From assembly GCA_964353355.1 (NCBI GenBank), contig CAYGVT010000131.1:62001-126000 (forward strand): a DNA stretch of 64,000 nt, written 5' to 3'. The DNA comes from CAYGVT01 sp964353355. GTDB lineage: Archaea > Thermoplasmatota > DTKX01 > GCA-020343715. Below the pieces are notes generated by a model that was not told where the DNA came from, ran no database searches, and saw only the letters and a list, made by a program, of their open reading frames with translations. The translations under genes and the position numbers were made by a program. How positions within the stretch are numbered: the stretch's first letter is position 1; the number at the start of each line of letters is the position of its first letter. Below, one piece after another: positions 48,915 through 61,431 of this stretch.

Positions 48915-48929
48915 GCGGTGCCCGGCCCT

Positions 48930-49012
48930 CTCATGTCCCCTCCCCGCCCCTGCCCCGCCCTTGCCCCGCTCCTGCCCCGCCCCTCCCGCTCCTGCCCCGC
49001 CCCGCGGGCCGG
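48930..49012. repeat. Imperfect C-rich tandem repeat
   Basis: Repeats built on CCTGCCCCGCCC and CTTGCCCCGC fill the 106-bp gap between two convergent genes. Simple-sequence DNA; nothing else seen in the gap. Confidence 0.6.
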
Positions 49013-49020
49013 CAATCGCC

Positions 49021-49974
49021 TCAGCTGATGTGCGTGCCGGTCTTCCCGGCCATGGCGCCCTTGACGCTGTCGAGGGAGGTTATGATGACCCGCTCCCCGC
49101 CGCGCTCGAGGAAGTCCAGCGCGGCCTCTATCTTGGGGCCCATGCTGCCGGGCGGGAACTCGCCGTCGCGCAAGTAGCCATCGGCCTCCTCGGCGCTGAT
49201 GAAGTCCAGCGGCCGCTGGGACGCCTTCTTGTAGTCCAGGTAGGCCTGCTCGACGTCGGTGAGCATGAGCAGGAGCTCCACCCCGCACCGCGCGGCGAGC
49301 ACAGCGGAGGCGCGGTCCTTGTCGATGACCGCCTCGACGCCCACGTAACGGCCCCCCGTGAACTGCACGGGGATGCCGCCGCCACCGCACGCGATGACCA
49401 CGTCGCCCCGCTGGTAGGCCTCCTTGATGAAGTCCACCTCGACCACGTCGATGGGCTCGGGCGAGGGGGCCATGCGCCTCCAGCCGCGCCCGGCGTCCTC
49501 CTTCATGACGATGCCCCTCCGGGCCGACATGGCCTTGGCCTGGTCGCGCGTGTAGAAACGGCCGATGCCCTTGGACGGGTCCTCGAAGGCGGGGTCGTCC
49601 TTGTCCACGATGACCTGCGTGATGACCGTGATGACCTTGCGCTTTATCTGGCGGCGGCGGATGATGTTCGCGAGCGAGTTCTGCACCATGTAGCCTATCT
49701 GCCCCTGCGTCTCGGCCACGAGCACGTCCAACGGCATCGGCGGCGTCTCGGCCGCCGCGAGCTCGCCCTGGTGCATCAGCACGCCCACCTGGGGCCCGTT
49801 GCCGTGCGTGATGATGACCTTGTGCCCCTCCTGCAGGAGGTCGACCAGGGCCTCCATCGCGGCCTTGAGGTTCTGGAACTGCTCCTCGGCCGTGCCCCTC
49901 TGGTGCTCCTTGAGGATGGCGTTGCCCCCCAGGGCGACCAGCATCCTCCAGGTACGGGGCGTCGGCTTGGGCAC
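49021..49974 (-). CDS. arcC: Carbamate kinase
   Basis: 317 residues with amino-acid-kinase signatures: LVALGGNAIL at the start, ITHGNGPQVGVLMHQGE near 55, VIACGGGGIPV near 190, KDRASAVLAARC near 218 and PPGSMGPKIEAALDF near 265. Carbamate kinase makes ATP from carbamoyl phosphate, or the reverse; archaeal examples can supply carbamoyl phosphate. The GTG at 49974 lies 26-27 nt from the TATA box at 49997-50005, so it is leaderless; an internal ATG at 49944 is less likely. No arginine deiminase or ornithine transcarbamylase gene is adjacent. Confidence 0.92.
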   Translation of the reverse strand: MPKPTPRTWRMLVALGGNAILKEHQRGTAEEQFQNLKAAMEALVDLLQEGHKVIITHGNGPQVGVLMHQGELAAAETPPMPLDVLVAETQGQIGYMVQNSLANIIRRRQIKRKVITVITQVIVDKDDPAFEDPSKGIGRFYTRDQAKAMSARRGIVMKEDAGRGWRRMAPSPEPIDVVEVDFIKEAYQRGDVVIACGGGGIPVQFTGGRYVGVEAVIDKDRASAVLAARCGVELLLMLTDVEQAYLDYKKASQRPLDFISAEEADGYLRDGEFPPGSMGPKIEAALDFLERGGERVIITSLDSVKGAMAGKTGTHIS

Positions 49975-49996
49975 GGCCTGGGGATGGCCCCTCCCG

Positions 49997-50005
49997 AATA
50001 TAAGG
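49997..50005 (-). promoter_or_regulatory. TATA box of arcC
   Basis: Minus strand CCTTATATT, about 27 nt before GTG 49974, supporting a leaderless transcript and the GTG start. Confidence 0.55.
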
Positions 50006-50038
50006 GTTGTCCGATGCCCCGTGGCCAGGGCGCGGACC

Positions 50039-50761
50039 TCACGCGGCCAGGCGCTCGCGCGCGAGGCGGAAGGCCAGCCCCGCGAACACGATGCACACCA
50101 GCAGGCCGAGCAGGCCTGTGGCCTCGCCGAGCAGGTCGGGGTGCGTCGTGCCCAGGCTCGCGAAGTAGTTGAAGGCCGCGTGCATCAGCACCGCGCCGAA
50201 ATAGTAGGGCAGCGCGAGCACGAGCGGGCTCCCTGCGACCTTGGCCTTCCCGATGCCGAGGCCGGTCACGCCCGTCGCGGACGCGTGCAGCAGCGTGCTC
50301 GAGATGGACCGCACGAGGGCGGTCAGGAACCAGACGAGGACCCCTCCCGCGGCCAGCGCGCTCATCTCGTAGAGGAGGTTCTCGGTCGCCGCGAACCCCA
50401 GGCCAGCGGCCACGCCGTAGACCAGCCCGTCCTCGGCGCGCTTAAAGTAGCCCGCGACGAGCACGACCCCGAGGGCCTTCGCCCCCTCCTCGACGAAGGG
50501 CGCGACCACGACGGCCGCGAGGAGGTTCTCGTCCGCCATCGCGTAGAGGCGCTCCAGCTTGTCGAGGTTGCCAACGAGGACGATCTCGAGGATGATGGAG
50601 ATGATGACCGCGGACACCGCGCCGAAGGCGAACACCCCGAGGAGCCTGGTGTAGGGCTCGCGACCGTACCGCTCGGAGTCGCGCGCGCGAACGAGGTAGT
50701 AGAGGCTCGGCAGCAGCGCTACGAGCAGTATCCCGAGGACGTAGACCGCCTGCGGCGCCAT
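50039..50761 (-). CDS. PrsW-family intramembrane metalloprotease
   Basis: 240 residues with about seven membrane helices. PrsW motifs are present: PFVEEGAKALGV near 90 (EExxK), LGFAATENLLYE near 125 and later His residues in STLLHASATG and LMHAAFNYF. In Bacillus PrsW starts cleavage of an anti-sigma factor; in archaea the target is unknown. TATA-like CGTATTTGC near 50788 gives a leaderless ATG. It is divergent from the surface-protein gene. Confidence 0.85.
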   Translation of the reverse strand: MAPQAVYVLGILLVALLPSLYYLVRARDSERYGREPYTRLLGVFAFGAVSAVIISIILEIVLVGNLDKLERLYAMADENLLAAVVVAPFVEEGAKALGVVLVAGYFKRAEDGLVYGVAAGLGFAATENLLYEMSALAAGGVLVWFLTALVRSISSTLLHASATGVTGLGIGKAKVAGSPLVLALPYYFGAVLMHAAFNYFASLGTTHPDLLGEATGLLGLLVCIVFAGLAFRLARERLAA

Positions 50762-50860
50762 CGAAGGCGCAAAGGGCCTGGCGGTGCAAATACGTTGCGA
50801 CGGGATTCTCTCACCATGGCGAGGATGGCCCCGCGAGGCTCCATCTCCTGGATGGCAAGG

Positions 50861-50873
50861 TTCTTAAATTCTC
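50861..50873 (+). promoter_or_regulatory. TATA box of the large surface-protein gene
   Basis: TTCTTAAATTCTC, predicted start near 50893, then AGGTAGGTGG 7 nt before the ATG at 50917. Confidence 0.6.
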
Positions 50874-50916
50874 ATCACATTATGACGCCCTGGCAGTTGT
50901 AGGTAGGTGGACTAGG

Positions 50917-53900
50917 ATGGGTCTTACCCGTGGCGGCGGACTTGCGGTGCTGGCCATCGTGCTGCTGCTCGCAAGCGGTCTTGGCCCACTCCTGGTCGCG
51001 TCGGCCGCGCCCACGCTCCCCGACGACACCGTGGTCAAGGGCACGCTGGACGACGCCTCCCCCCGCGCCGACCACAACTTCACGGCCCGGACGAACGTGT
51101 GGACGGTCGTCGCCTCCAGCAACTACCAGGGCCTCGGCTCCTACCGCCACGACCTGCGCGTGGACATCGCGAGCCTCAACGCCATCGCGACGGCCAGGGT
51201 CGGCTCCTACGGCCAGTACGAGCGCGCGGGCTTCATCGCCATCAACGGCCACGACCTCTCGTCGCAGACTCTGTACACCGTGTCCCAGGTGCGGGGCGCC
51301 TACACCCCCTCCTACGCGCTGCAGCTGCGGCGCGACCCGACGATGCTGGCGAGGACCTCGGCGACCGTCCTTGACAGCCTGGGGACGGACGGCATCGTGA
51401 CGTCTTACGAGATCGACCTGCAGAGGCGCGACACGCTCGACCTCAGGCTGCAGGTCCCGCCCGAGTGGACCTACAACTACCACCTGGGCCTGTTCCTGCT
51501 CGCGCCCACGGGCCGCTACTGCGTCTTCGACGGCGAGGGCGGCGTGCTGCCCGTCGCGTCCTCTAACGAGGGCGAGAACCGCGAGCAGGCCCTGACGTTC
51601 CTGGCGATGGACCCGGGCTTCTACTGCATCGTGGTGCTCAACCTGGGCATGCCGGACGACGTGCAGTACACGCTCAAGGTCGGCCTCAACGGCAAGCCCC
51701 TCGCCAACGGCGCGCTGGACGAGGAGACGCTCACCGACGTCAACTTGGAGGACTACTACGCGGTCACGGTCCCGGTCAACAGGTGGAGCGCGGTCGTGGC
51801 CAAGACCCGCGGCACCGTCGACTACGCGGTCATGCACAGCCTTCACTGGCCGACCGCGGACTCGAACACCATCGCCTACGACGAGCTCAACGAAAAGAGC
51901 CCCGCTGGCATCATCGCCATCGACGGCCACTCGATGGCCTCGCCCGACGGCTTCTTCGTGAGGGAGCGCTACGACGAGAGGGGCGAGGCGCTCCCATTCA
52001 CCGTGCAGTTCTCGACCTCGACGGCCACGCTCGCGAGCACCAACAACACGACCGCAGGGAGGCTCACCGTCGACGACATCTTCCAGATGTACGAGGTCCG
52101 GCTCCAGAAGACCCAGACAGTCGACCTGAGGCTGAGGGTCGCGCCGGAGTACAACTACGACTACGACCTTGGCATGTACGTCTTCGCCCCCGGGGGCAAG
52201 TACCACTCCATCTCGGGGCAGCTCCCCGACTACTCAGAGGGCCCGGTCGCGTACTCCCGCGCCGGCAAGGGCACGGAGCAGGACGCGGTGTTCACCTGCC
52301 CTGAGACGGGCTTCTACGCCATCGTGATCGTCAACTTCGAGGTCCGCGACGACATACCCTTCACGCTCCAGCTCACGATACAGGGCAGGACGGTCGCCGA
52401 CGACGTGCCGCAGACCGGTGACCTCAACGCCCAGAACCGCATCGACCTGCTCCAGTTCACGGCCGCGAGGGGCGCGTGGACGGTCGTGGGCAGCCGCCTC
52501 GCGGATGGCTCGACCGGCGCCCTCAACCACCGGCTCTACAGCACCGCGCTCGACACCAACCCCCTCGTGGACGAGCTCGTCGGGTACGTCCCCGCCCCCG
52601 GCGGCCGCGGCAGCTACGAGCTGCGCCCGCTGGGCCTCCTGGGGGTAGATGGCCGGCAGCTCACGGTCTCCACGACCTACTACATGAAAGAGGAGGTGTC
52701 CGAGGGCGCGCCCGACTACGTGCTGGAGCTCGAGAGCACGCCCAGGCGCCTGACGTCGAGCACGGGCCTCATCAGCGGCATCGACATCAGGCCCGGCGAG
52801 TTCCTCCAGACGTACACGGTTGACCTCAGCGCCCACCAGGCCATCGACGTGCGCGTCTCACCGCCCGAGAACTACACCTACGACTACGAGCTCGCCATGT
52901 ACGTGCTCGGCCCCGGCTCGCTCTACCACGGCCTCGTGTCCGACCTCGGCGTGGTGGCAAGGTCGGTACCCGGCCCCAACGCGGCCCCCGCCGTGCTCCA
53001 TGTGGCGGACGCGGCCGGCACCTACCTCATCGTCGTGGCCAACCTCGGCCCGCTCACGGGGCTCAGGTACGGGCTGCAGTACGCCCTGGACGGCTTCAAC
53101 GTCACGCTCGACCGCCTGGTGGAGGGGACGCTCGACCCGGTCAACGCGGCCGACGCTTACAGGTTCCAGGCGACCCCCGGGGACTGGACGCTCGTCATCG
53201 TGCGCCTGCCGGAGGCCGAGAGCGCCGCGAGCCTGGTCGCTACCGTCCGGTGGCCCTCGCTCGACTCCGTCGCGCTCGTGTCCGCCACCCTCGACAACCG
53301 CGCGCCCGTGGTCGCGTTCCTCGTGAACGGCGACGCGCTCCCCCCGGGTGCGGGCCCGCACTACCTCAGCGTCACGTCCACGGTGCCCGGCGGGAGGACG
53401 CTGCGCTACCAGGTCCAGGTGTCAGCCCCGCGCGGCAACCTCACGGGCGACGTCCAGACCCTCTCCGACCGCCAGGTGGGCGCGCTCTACACGGGCTACA
53501 TCGACAAGGGCTCGACCGTGGACCTGGCGATGCGGGTGCCCGCGGACTTCACCTACGCCTACGACCTGGGCCTGTACCTGTTCGCCCCCGATGCGACCTA
53601 CCTGACGACCGCCAGCGTCGAGGTCGGCCCGATGGCATGGAGCCGCGACGGCGGCCAGACCGAGCAGGAGGTCGTCTACACCGCCCCCGCCGGGACCGTC
53701 TACGCAATGGTCGTGCTCAGCCACGGCACCCTCGCGGACGTGCGCTACAACCTCTCGGCGACCGTGAACGGCGCGCCCCTCGATGGCCCCGCGCGCGGCT
53801 ACGTCGACGACCACAACGCCAACGAGCACTACCGGTTCACCGCGCCTGCGAACCAGTGGTCCGTGGTCGCGGCCAGGCTGCTCGGGACCGAGCAGTCCTC

Positions 53901-55035
53901 GTTCCTGCTCAAGCTGCTCACGAGCGGCCTCAGCACCAACCCCATCGTGACGACGGAGGTCAACCCCACGCATCCGACGGGCGTCATCGCCATCAATGGC
54001 TGGGACTTCGACGCCTCCGAGCGCGAGATGTACGTCAACGTGAGCCGCAAGCTCGGCTACGCGGCGTTCGTGGTCCACGCTGATGCGAACGCGACCGACT
54101 TCGGCGCCATCGGCCACGCAGAGGCGGCCGCCTTCGGCGAGGACCAGATACTCTACCTCTACCAGGTCGCGCTCACGGTCGGCGACCACCTCGAGGTGCA
54201 GCTCGCCTACGACAAGGGCAACTGGTCCTCGGACGTGCTGCTGGACCTGCTGGTCTTCGAGCCCTACCAGAGCCTGGGCTCGGCGCCCATAAGGACCATC
54301 ACGCTCATGGTCAAGGAGGGCAGGGTCGAGGTCCAGGGCATCGGGGAGCTCATCGCCAACAAGACCGGGAATTACGCCTTCGTCATGGTCAACCGCGGCC
54401 CGCTCGGGCCCATGGGCTTCTCGCTGGGCGTCTACCGCAGGTCGGTCGTGAACCAGCCGCCCATGTACCCGGCCATCCTCAGGGCGAGCACGACCAAGGA
54501 CAGGGTCACCATCGAGTGGGCACCCAACCAGGAGGCGGACTTCGAGAAGTACGAGGTCTACATCTCGGAATCGCAATCTGACAATGGCAGGAAGGTCGAC
54601 ACCATCACGACGCAGACGCTCGGCCGCTACACCATCGAGCGGCTCGACTCCGAGCACACCTACTACGTCACCGTCGTGGTCTACGACACCGAGGGGCTGT
54701 CGACGGAGAGCATGCCCTTCAAGGTGCGCACCAAGGCACCGGCGTGGCTCGACCGCCCCGAGGTCGTCATCGCGATAGCCGCCATCCTCGCGCTCGTCGT
54801 GACCGTCGTGGTCGTGAACTACGCCATCAAGTGGCAGCGCAGGAAGGAGGCGGAGGCGCCCGCGGGCACCGCGCGCGCGCCCGAGGTGGGGGAGGCGCCG
54901 CCGGTGGAGGTCCCTGCGGCCGGCACCCGGCCGTCGGCGGCCGATGCGCCCAGGCCCGCGACGTCGGCCGAGGACGCGACCACCCGCGATCGCCGCGAGG
55001 CCCTCGACTACATGAAGAAGATGATGGGCGACTGA
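50917..55035 (+). CDS. Large repeat-bearing surface protein with Fn3-like domain and C-terminal anchor
   Basis: 1372 residues. Signal peptide at about 5-28. Five homologous modules start near residues 40, 264, 501, 738 and 958 (220-237 residues each). Each opens with G-x-L/V-D-x-x-N...Y-x-F/V-T...W-T/S-V-V-A and most contain V-D-L-R-L-x-V-P...Y-x-Y-D-L-G-L-Y-x-x-A-P. About 1178-1280 is a fibronectin-III-like domain (VTIEWAPNQEADFEKYEVYI, TYYVTVVVYDTEGLS). One membrane helix lies at 1285-1307, then a basic, Pro/Ala-rich cytoplasmic tail. It is a cell-surface protein, possibly S-layer or adhesin; ligand unknown. Confidence 0.75.
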   Translation: MGLTRGGGLAVLAIVLLLASGLGPLLVASAAPTLPDDTVVKGTLDDASPRADHNFTARTNVWTVVASSNYQGLGSYRHDLRVDIASLNAIATARVGSYGQYERAGFIAINGHDLSSQTLYTVSQVRGAYTPSYALQLRRDPTMLARTSATVLDSLGTDGIVTSYEIDLQRRDTLDLRLQVPPEWTYNYHLGLFLLAPTGRYCVFDGEGGVLPVASSNEGENREQALTFLAMDPGFYCIVVLNLGMPDDVQYTLKVGLNGKPLANGALDEETLTDVNLEDYYAVTVPVNRWSAVVAKTRGTVDYAVMHSLHWPTADSNTIAYDELNEKSPAGIIAIDGHSMASPDGFFVRERYDERGEALPFTVQFSTSTATLASTNNTTAGRLTVDDIFQMYEVRLQKTQTVDLRLRVAPEYNYDYDLGMYVFAPGGKYHSISGQLPDYSEGPVAYSRAGKGTEQDAVFTCPETGFYAIVIVNFEVRDDIPFTLQLTIQGRTVADDVPQTGDLNAQNRIDLLQFTAARGAWTVVGSRLADGSTGALNHRLYSTALDTNPLVDELVGYVPAPGGRGSYELRPLGLLGVDGRQLTVSTTYYMKEEVSEGAPDYVLELESTPRRLTSSTGLISGIDIRPGEFLQTYTVDLSAHQAIDVRVSPPENYTYDYELAMYVLGPGSLYHGLVSDLGVVARSVPGPNAAPAVLHVADAAGTYLIVVANLGPLTGLRYGLQYALDGFNVTLDRLVEGTLDPVNAADAYRFQATPGDWTLVIVRLPEAESAASLVATVRWPSLDSVALVSATLDNRAPVVAFLVNGDALPPGAGPHYLSVTSTVPGGRTLRYQVQVSAPRGNLTGDVQTLSDRQVGALYTGYIDKGSTVDLAMRVPADFTYAYDLGLYLFAPDATYLTTASVEVGPMAWSRDGGQTEQEVVYTAPAGTVYAMVVLSHGTLADVRYNLSATVNGAPLDGPARGYVDDHNANEHYRFTAPANQWSVVAARLLGTEQSSFLLKLLTSGLSTNPIVTTEVNPTHPTGVIAINGWDFDASEREMYVNVSRKLGYAAFVVHADANATDFGAIGHAEAAAFGEDQILYLYQVALTVGDHLEVQLAYDKGNWSSDVLLDLLVFEPYQSLGSAPIRTITLMVKEGRVEVQGIGELIANKTGNYAFVMVNRGPLGPMGFSLGVYRRSVVNQPPMYPAILRASTTKDRVTIEWAPNQEADFEKYEVYISESQSDNGRKVDTITTQTLGRYTIERLDSEHTYYVTVVVYDTEGLSTESMPFKVRTKAPAWLDRPEVVIAIAAILALVVTVVVVNYAIKWQRRKEAEAPAGTARAPEVGEAPPVEVPAAGTRPSAADAPRPATSAEDATTRDRREALDYMKKMMGD

Positions 55036-55099
55036 GGGCGGAGGACTTACCTTCCCTTGGCGACTGGATGATGTCCAGCCTCCACCTCGCTGGTCCATA

Positions 55100-55111
55100 A
55101 TCCTTATTAAC
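55100..55111 (+). promoter_or_regulatory. TATA box of ileS
   Basis: ATCCTTATTAAC, predicted start near 55132; AAGGA lies before the coding start. Confidence 0.5.
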
Positions 55112-55159
55112 GGTCCTCGCCTTTGGGCGACGGAGCCACAACACAAGGACGTGCGCAAG

Positions 55160-58288
<3,129 letters not shown>

Positions 58289-58325
58289 GGCTCTCCGTGC
58301 CCCGTGCCAGCGCGTGTCAGGTTAC

Positions 58326-58334
58326 GTAAAAATA
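58326..58334 (+). promoter_or_regulatory. TATA box of the aminotransferase gene
   Basis: GTAAAAATA, predicted start near 58357, 10 nt before ATG 58367. This argues against in-frame starts at 58304 and 58340. Confidence 0.5.
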
Positions 58335-58366
58335 GGGCAATGTCGATTCGGGCCACGGTGAGCAAA

Positions 58367-59584
58367 ATGGGCATCGACTACAGCCGTCTGTACTCGGACC
58401 TCGCGGCGAACATGAGACCGTCGCAGATACGCGAGCTCCTCAAGTACACCGCCAGGCCCGAGGTCATCTCGTTCGCTGGCGGGCTGCCGAACCCAGAGAC
58501 CTTCCCCCTCAAGGAGATCAGGGAAATCACGTGCGAGGTGATCGAGAAGTGGGGGGCGGGCGCGCTGCAGTACGGCACGACCGAGGGCCTGCCCCAGTTC
58601 CGCGAGTACCTCAAGGAGGAATACCGAAAGGAGGGCGAGTTCACCGACGCGGACGAGCTCGTGCTCACCAACGGCTCGCAGCAGGCGCTGGACCTGTTCG
58701 GCAAGGTCCTACTGAACAAGGGCGACACCGTGCTCGCCGAGGCGCCGAGCTACCTGGGCGGCATCAACGCCTTCGAGGTCTACGGCGCCAAGGTCGTCCA
58801 CGTGGACATGGACGACGACGGCCTCAAGGTCGACCTGTTCGACAAGCAGATCAAGAAGATGGCGAAGGCCAAGAGGATGCCCAAGTTCGTGTACATGATA
58901 CCGACCTTCCAGAACCCCTACGGCACGTGCATGCCCGACAAGCGTCGGCGAGAGTTCCTGGACATCATCTACCAGTACCCCGACCTGCTGGTGATGGAGG
59001 ACGACCCCTACGGCAAGCTGCGGTTCGAGGGAGAGGACCAGACGTCGCTCAAGGTGCTCGACAAGGGGGAGCGCGTGCTCACGCTCAAGACGCTCAGCAA
59101 GATACTCTCCCCAGGCATGCGAATGGGCATCGTGTGCGGCCCCAAGGAGCTCGTCCAGAAGATGGTCATCTGCAAGCAGTCGGCCGATCTGTGCTCGCCG
59201 TCCATCACGCAGTACATCGCATGGCAGTACATGGCGAAGGGCCATGTGCCCGCGCAGCTCGCGAAGATTCAGACGCTCTACCGGCGCAAGCGCGACTTGA
59301 TGGTGGGCGCGCTCAAGGCGGAGATGCCGGACGGCGTCAGGTGGACCAACCCCAAGGGAGGCATGTTCCTGTGGGTGACCGTGGACGGCATCAACACGAC
59401 GGAGCTGTTCATGGAGGCCATCAAGAAGAACGTGGCCTTCGTGGTGGGCACGGCGTTCTACGGGGACGGCCGCGGCAACGACAGCATGCGGCTGAACTTC
59501 TCCTACAGCAAGGACCAGGACATCCCCGAGGGAATCAAGCGCCTGGCCGACACCATCAAGGAGATGCGCAAGGCCAAGAAGTGA
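58367..59584 (+). CDS. Class I/II PLP-dependent aminotransferase (2-aminoadipate/aromatic type)
   Basis: 405 residues. Segments PEVISFAGGLPNPETFP, YGTTEGLPQFREYLKEEY, TNGSQQALDLFGKVLL, PTFQNPYGTCMP and LKTLSKILSPGMRMG (PLP lysine near residue 243) are those of the LysN/AroAT (MocR-like) aminotransferase branch. Such enzymes transfer amino groups between 2-oxoglutarate and aromatic, branched or 2-aminoadipate substrates; the real substrate is open. ATG 58367 was chosen because GGTGAG precedes it and the TATA box lies only 36 nt upstream. Confidence 0.87.
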   Translation: MGIDYSRLYSDLAANMRPSQIRELLKYTARPEVISFAGGLPNPETFPLKEIREITCEVIEKWGAGALQYGTTEGLPQFREYLKEEYRKEGEFTDADELVLTNGSQQALDLFGKVLLNKGDTVLAEAPSYLGGINAFEVYGAKVVHVDMDDDGLKVDLFDKQIKKMAKAKRMPKFVYMIPTFQNPYGTCMPDKRRREFLDIIYQYPDLLVMEDDPYGKLRFEGEDQTSLKVLDKGERVLTLKTLSKILSPGMRMGIVCGPKELVQKMVICKQSADLCSPSITQYIAWQYMAKGHVPAQLAKIQTLYRRKRDLMVGALKAEMPDGVRWTNPKGGMFLWVTVDGINTTELFMEAIKKNVAFVVGTAFYGDGRGNDSMRLNFSYSKDQDIPEGIKRLADTIKEMRKAKK

Positions 59585-59718
59585 GCGGGGAAAGGTCCCT
59601 GTTGGAGGGCGCGTCCCCCGTCGCGCTCGCAAGAGCGGAACCGCAACGGGCGCAGGCCGTGCAGGCGGGCCCCCGACACACTTATCTCGGGCCATGGCCA
59701 TCGAGAGGCGGTGGTCGC

Positions 59719-60207
59719 ATGGCGAAGAAGAGCCGTGGCTCGAAGGACAGGGAGCGCGTGAGCACCGCCCAGGACTGGACGCCCCTCGAGAAGGGGCTGG
59801 CGGTGCTGCTCGTCATCTTCATCGTCGCGACCGCCCTGCTCGTCGCCTTCCCGCGCGAGCGGTACAAGCTCGGGAGCATCGAGCAGCGCATCGGCGAGGT
59901 CGACCTCACGGCCGGCGGCAACCGGTCGAGCTACCAGTTCGACCGCGAGCTCAAGGAGGGCTACCAGGTCGTGGTGAGGTTCAGCACGGTCGACCTCGGT
60001 CCGGTCGTCCACTTCCAGCTCTGGAACCAGACCTCGGGCACACAGCTGCTGGCCGAGACCACGGCATTCACCCTCAACCAGCAGCTCGAGGTCCCCGAGG
60101 GGGAGGCCGGCGTCTACACCTTCAAGTGGTGGGTGGTGGGCTCGTCCGGGACGAGCCGGGTGCGCGTCGACGTGCTCATCGAGCCCACGGAGGAGCTGGT
60201 GGTCTAG
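59719..60207 (+). CDS. Small membrane-anchored extracytoplasmic protein
   Basis: 162 residues. Basic N-terminus (KKSRGSKDRER), one membrane helix at about 27-47 (GLAVLLVIFIVATALLVAF), then an outer beta-rich domain (YQVVVRFSTVDLGPVVHFQL, QLEVPEGEAGVYTFKWWVV) of the kind seen in vesicle-cargo or jelly-roll proteins. No family recognised. A TATA-like ACTTATCTC near 59680 gives it a separate promoter. It converges on orc1/cdc6. Confidence 0.6.
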   Translation: MAKKSRGSKDRERVSTAQDWTPLEKGLAVLLVIFIVATALLVAFPRERYKLGSIEQRIGEVDLTAGGNRSSYQFDRELKEGYQVVVRFSTVDLGPVVHFQLWNQTSGTQLLAETTAFTLNQQLEVPEGEAGVYTFKWWVVGSSGTSRVRVDVLIEPTEELVV

Positions 60208-60220
60208 GCCCTCCCTGCGC

Positions 60221-61396
60221 TCAGTCCTTCCCCAGACGCCTGACGAGCTCGTCCTCGAGCTCGGCCGCGGAGGCCTCCGTGAGAGAGATGCGCGTGGTGA
60301 GGCCCTCGAAACCTGACCTGGTGCGCTCGGTCTCGACGAGGCCCCTGTCCGACAGGTCCTGCATGTACTTCCAGAACTGGGTCGTGCCCCGGGCCTTCTC
60401 GCCGAACTCCTCGCAGGCCCTCTCGTAGAAGCGCGTCACCTCGCCCGTCGTCGTCGTGGTCTGCTTCCTGAGCGCGCGCGCGACCGCGAGCAGGACCAGG
60501 AGCCTGTGCCTCTCGAGGTCGTCAAGGCGCGAGGCGTCGAGCGACGAGTACGACATGGCGTTGGCCTTCCTCACGTGGTCGGCCTTGACCTCGTCCGCGC
60601 CCGCCTCCTCCGCGAGCATGCCCGACTTCTCGAGCAGGTCGATCGCGCGGCGTGCGTCCCCGGACTGCGCCGCGATGGCAGCCACCTGGTCGATGATGTC
60701 GTCGTCGACCGTGTGCGGGTGGAAGGCGAGGTCCACGCGCTGTGCCACGATGTCGCGCAGCTCGGGCTCGGTGTAGCGCGAGAACGTCACGACCGTGGTA
60801 CGCCTGAACGTCGACCGCGCGGCCTCGTCCATGAGCTCGAGCACGTTCTCCTGGGACACCAGGATGAGGCTCACCGAGCCCTGGCCCTTGAGGCTCTCCT
60901 CCAAGAACCTGGTGAGCTGGAAGATGATGTCCGAGCCGGCCTTGCGGATGAGGACGTCGGCCTCGTCGAGCACCACGATGAAGTGGACCCTCTTGGGCAC
61001 GATCTCCTTCCGGATGCTGTCCAGCATCTCGGTGTTGGAGAAACCGCGGTCGGGGAAGTTGGGCTGGAAATGCCTGGTGAGCTCGAGGATGACCGCGGCG
61101 TTGGAGGCGCGGGTGCGGCAGTTGACGAACGCGTACTCGACCGTCGCCCCGTGCTTGGCGGCCCAGTCCTTGAACTCGATGCAGAACCGCTTGGCGAGCG
61201 CGGTCTTGCCAGTGCCGACATGGCCTTGCAGCAGCGCGTTCTGGGGGACGCCCTGCTCCGCGACGGGCCTGAACATGGTGAACAGGCGCTTCATCTGCGC
61301 CTCGCGGTGGGGCAGGTCCTTGGGGACGAAGGTGAAGGCCAGGGCCTTGTGGTCCTTGATGAGCGGCTTGCCCTGGAGCGAGTCGAAGTATCCCAT
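60221..61396 (-). CDS. cdc6: Orc1/Cdc6 replication initiator
   Basis: 391 residues. AAA+ core: Walker A QGHVGTGKTALAKRF near 60, Walker B VVLDEADVL near 135, sensor-2-like SGDARRAIDLL near 250, then a C-terminal winged-helix domain (about 300-391) that binds origin DNA. It loads MCM at replication origins. ATG 61396 lies about 30 nt from the TATA box at 61421-61431, so the transcript is leaderless; TTG 61408 is not needed. No AT-rich origin or recognisable origin-box repeat flanks it here. Confidence 0.92.
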   Translation of the reverse strand: MGYFDSLQGKPLIKDHKALAFTFVPKDLPHREAQMKRLFTMFRPVAEQGVPQNALLQGHVGTGKTALAKRFCIEFKDWAAKHGATVEYAFVNCRTRASNAAVILELTRHFQPNFPDRGFSNTEMLDSIRKEIVPKRVHFIVVLDEADVLIRKAGSDIIFQLTRFLEESLKGQGSVSLILVSQENVLELMDEAARSTFRRTTVVTFSRYTEPELRDIVAQRVDLAFHPHTVDDDIIDQVAAIAAQSGDARRAIDLLEKSGMLAEEAGADEVKADHVRKANAMSYSSLDASRLDDLERHRLLVLLAVARALRKQTTTTTGEVTRFYERACEEFGEKARGTTQFWKYMQDLSDRGLVETERTRSGFEGLTTRISLTEASAAELEDELVRRLGKD

Positions 61397-61420
61397 CGTG
61401 CGGTGCAAGCGGCGCGTCCC

Positions 61421-61431
61421 TTAATAAATCC
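61421..61431 (-). promoter_or_regulatory. TATA box of orc1/cdc6
   Basis: Minus strand GATTTATTAAG, about 30 nt before ATG 61396; supports a leaderless transcript. Confidence 0.55.

Noticed and set aside
48930..49012. CRISPR or other spaced repeat
   Set aside because: The repeats are short C-rich simple sequence without spacers of constant length.
58304..58366. Upstream starts for the aminotransferase
   Set aside because: The TATA box at 58326-58334 places the transcript start near 58357, after those codons.
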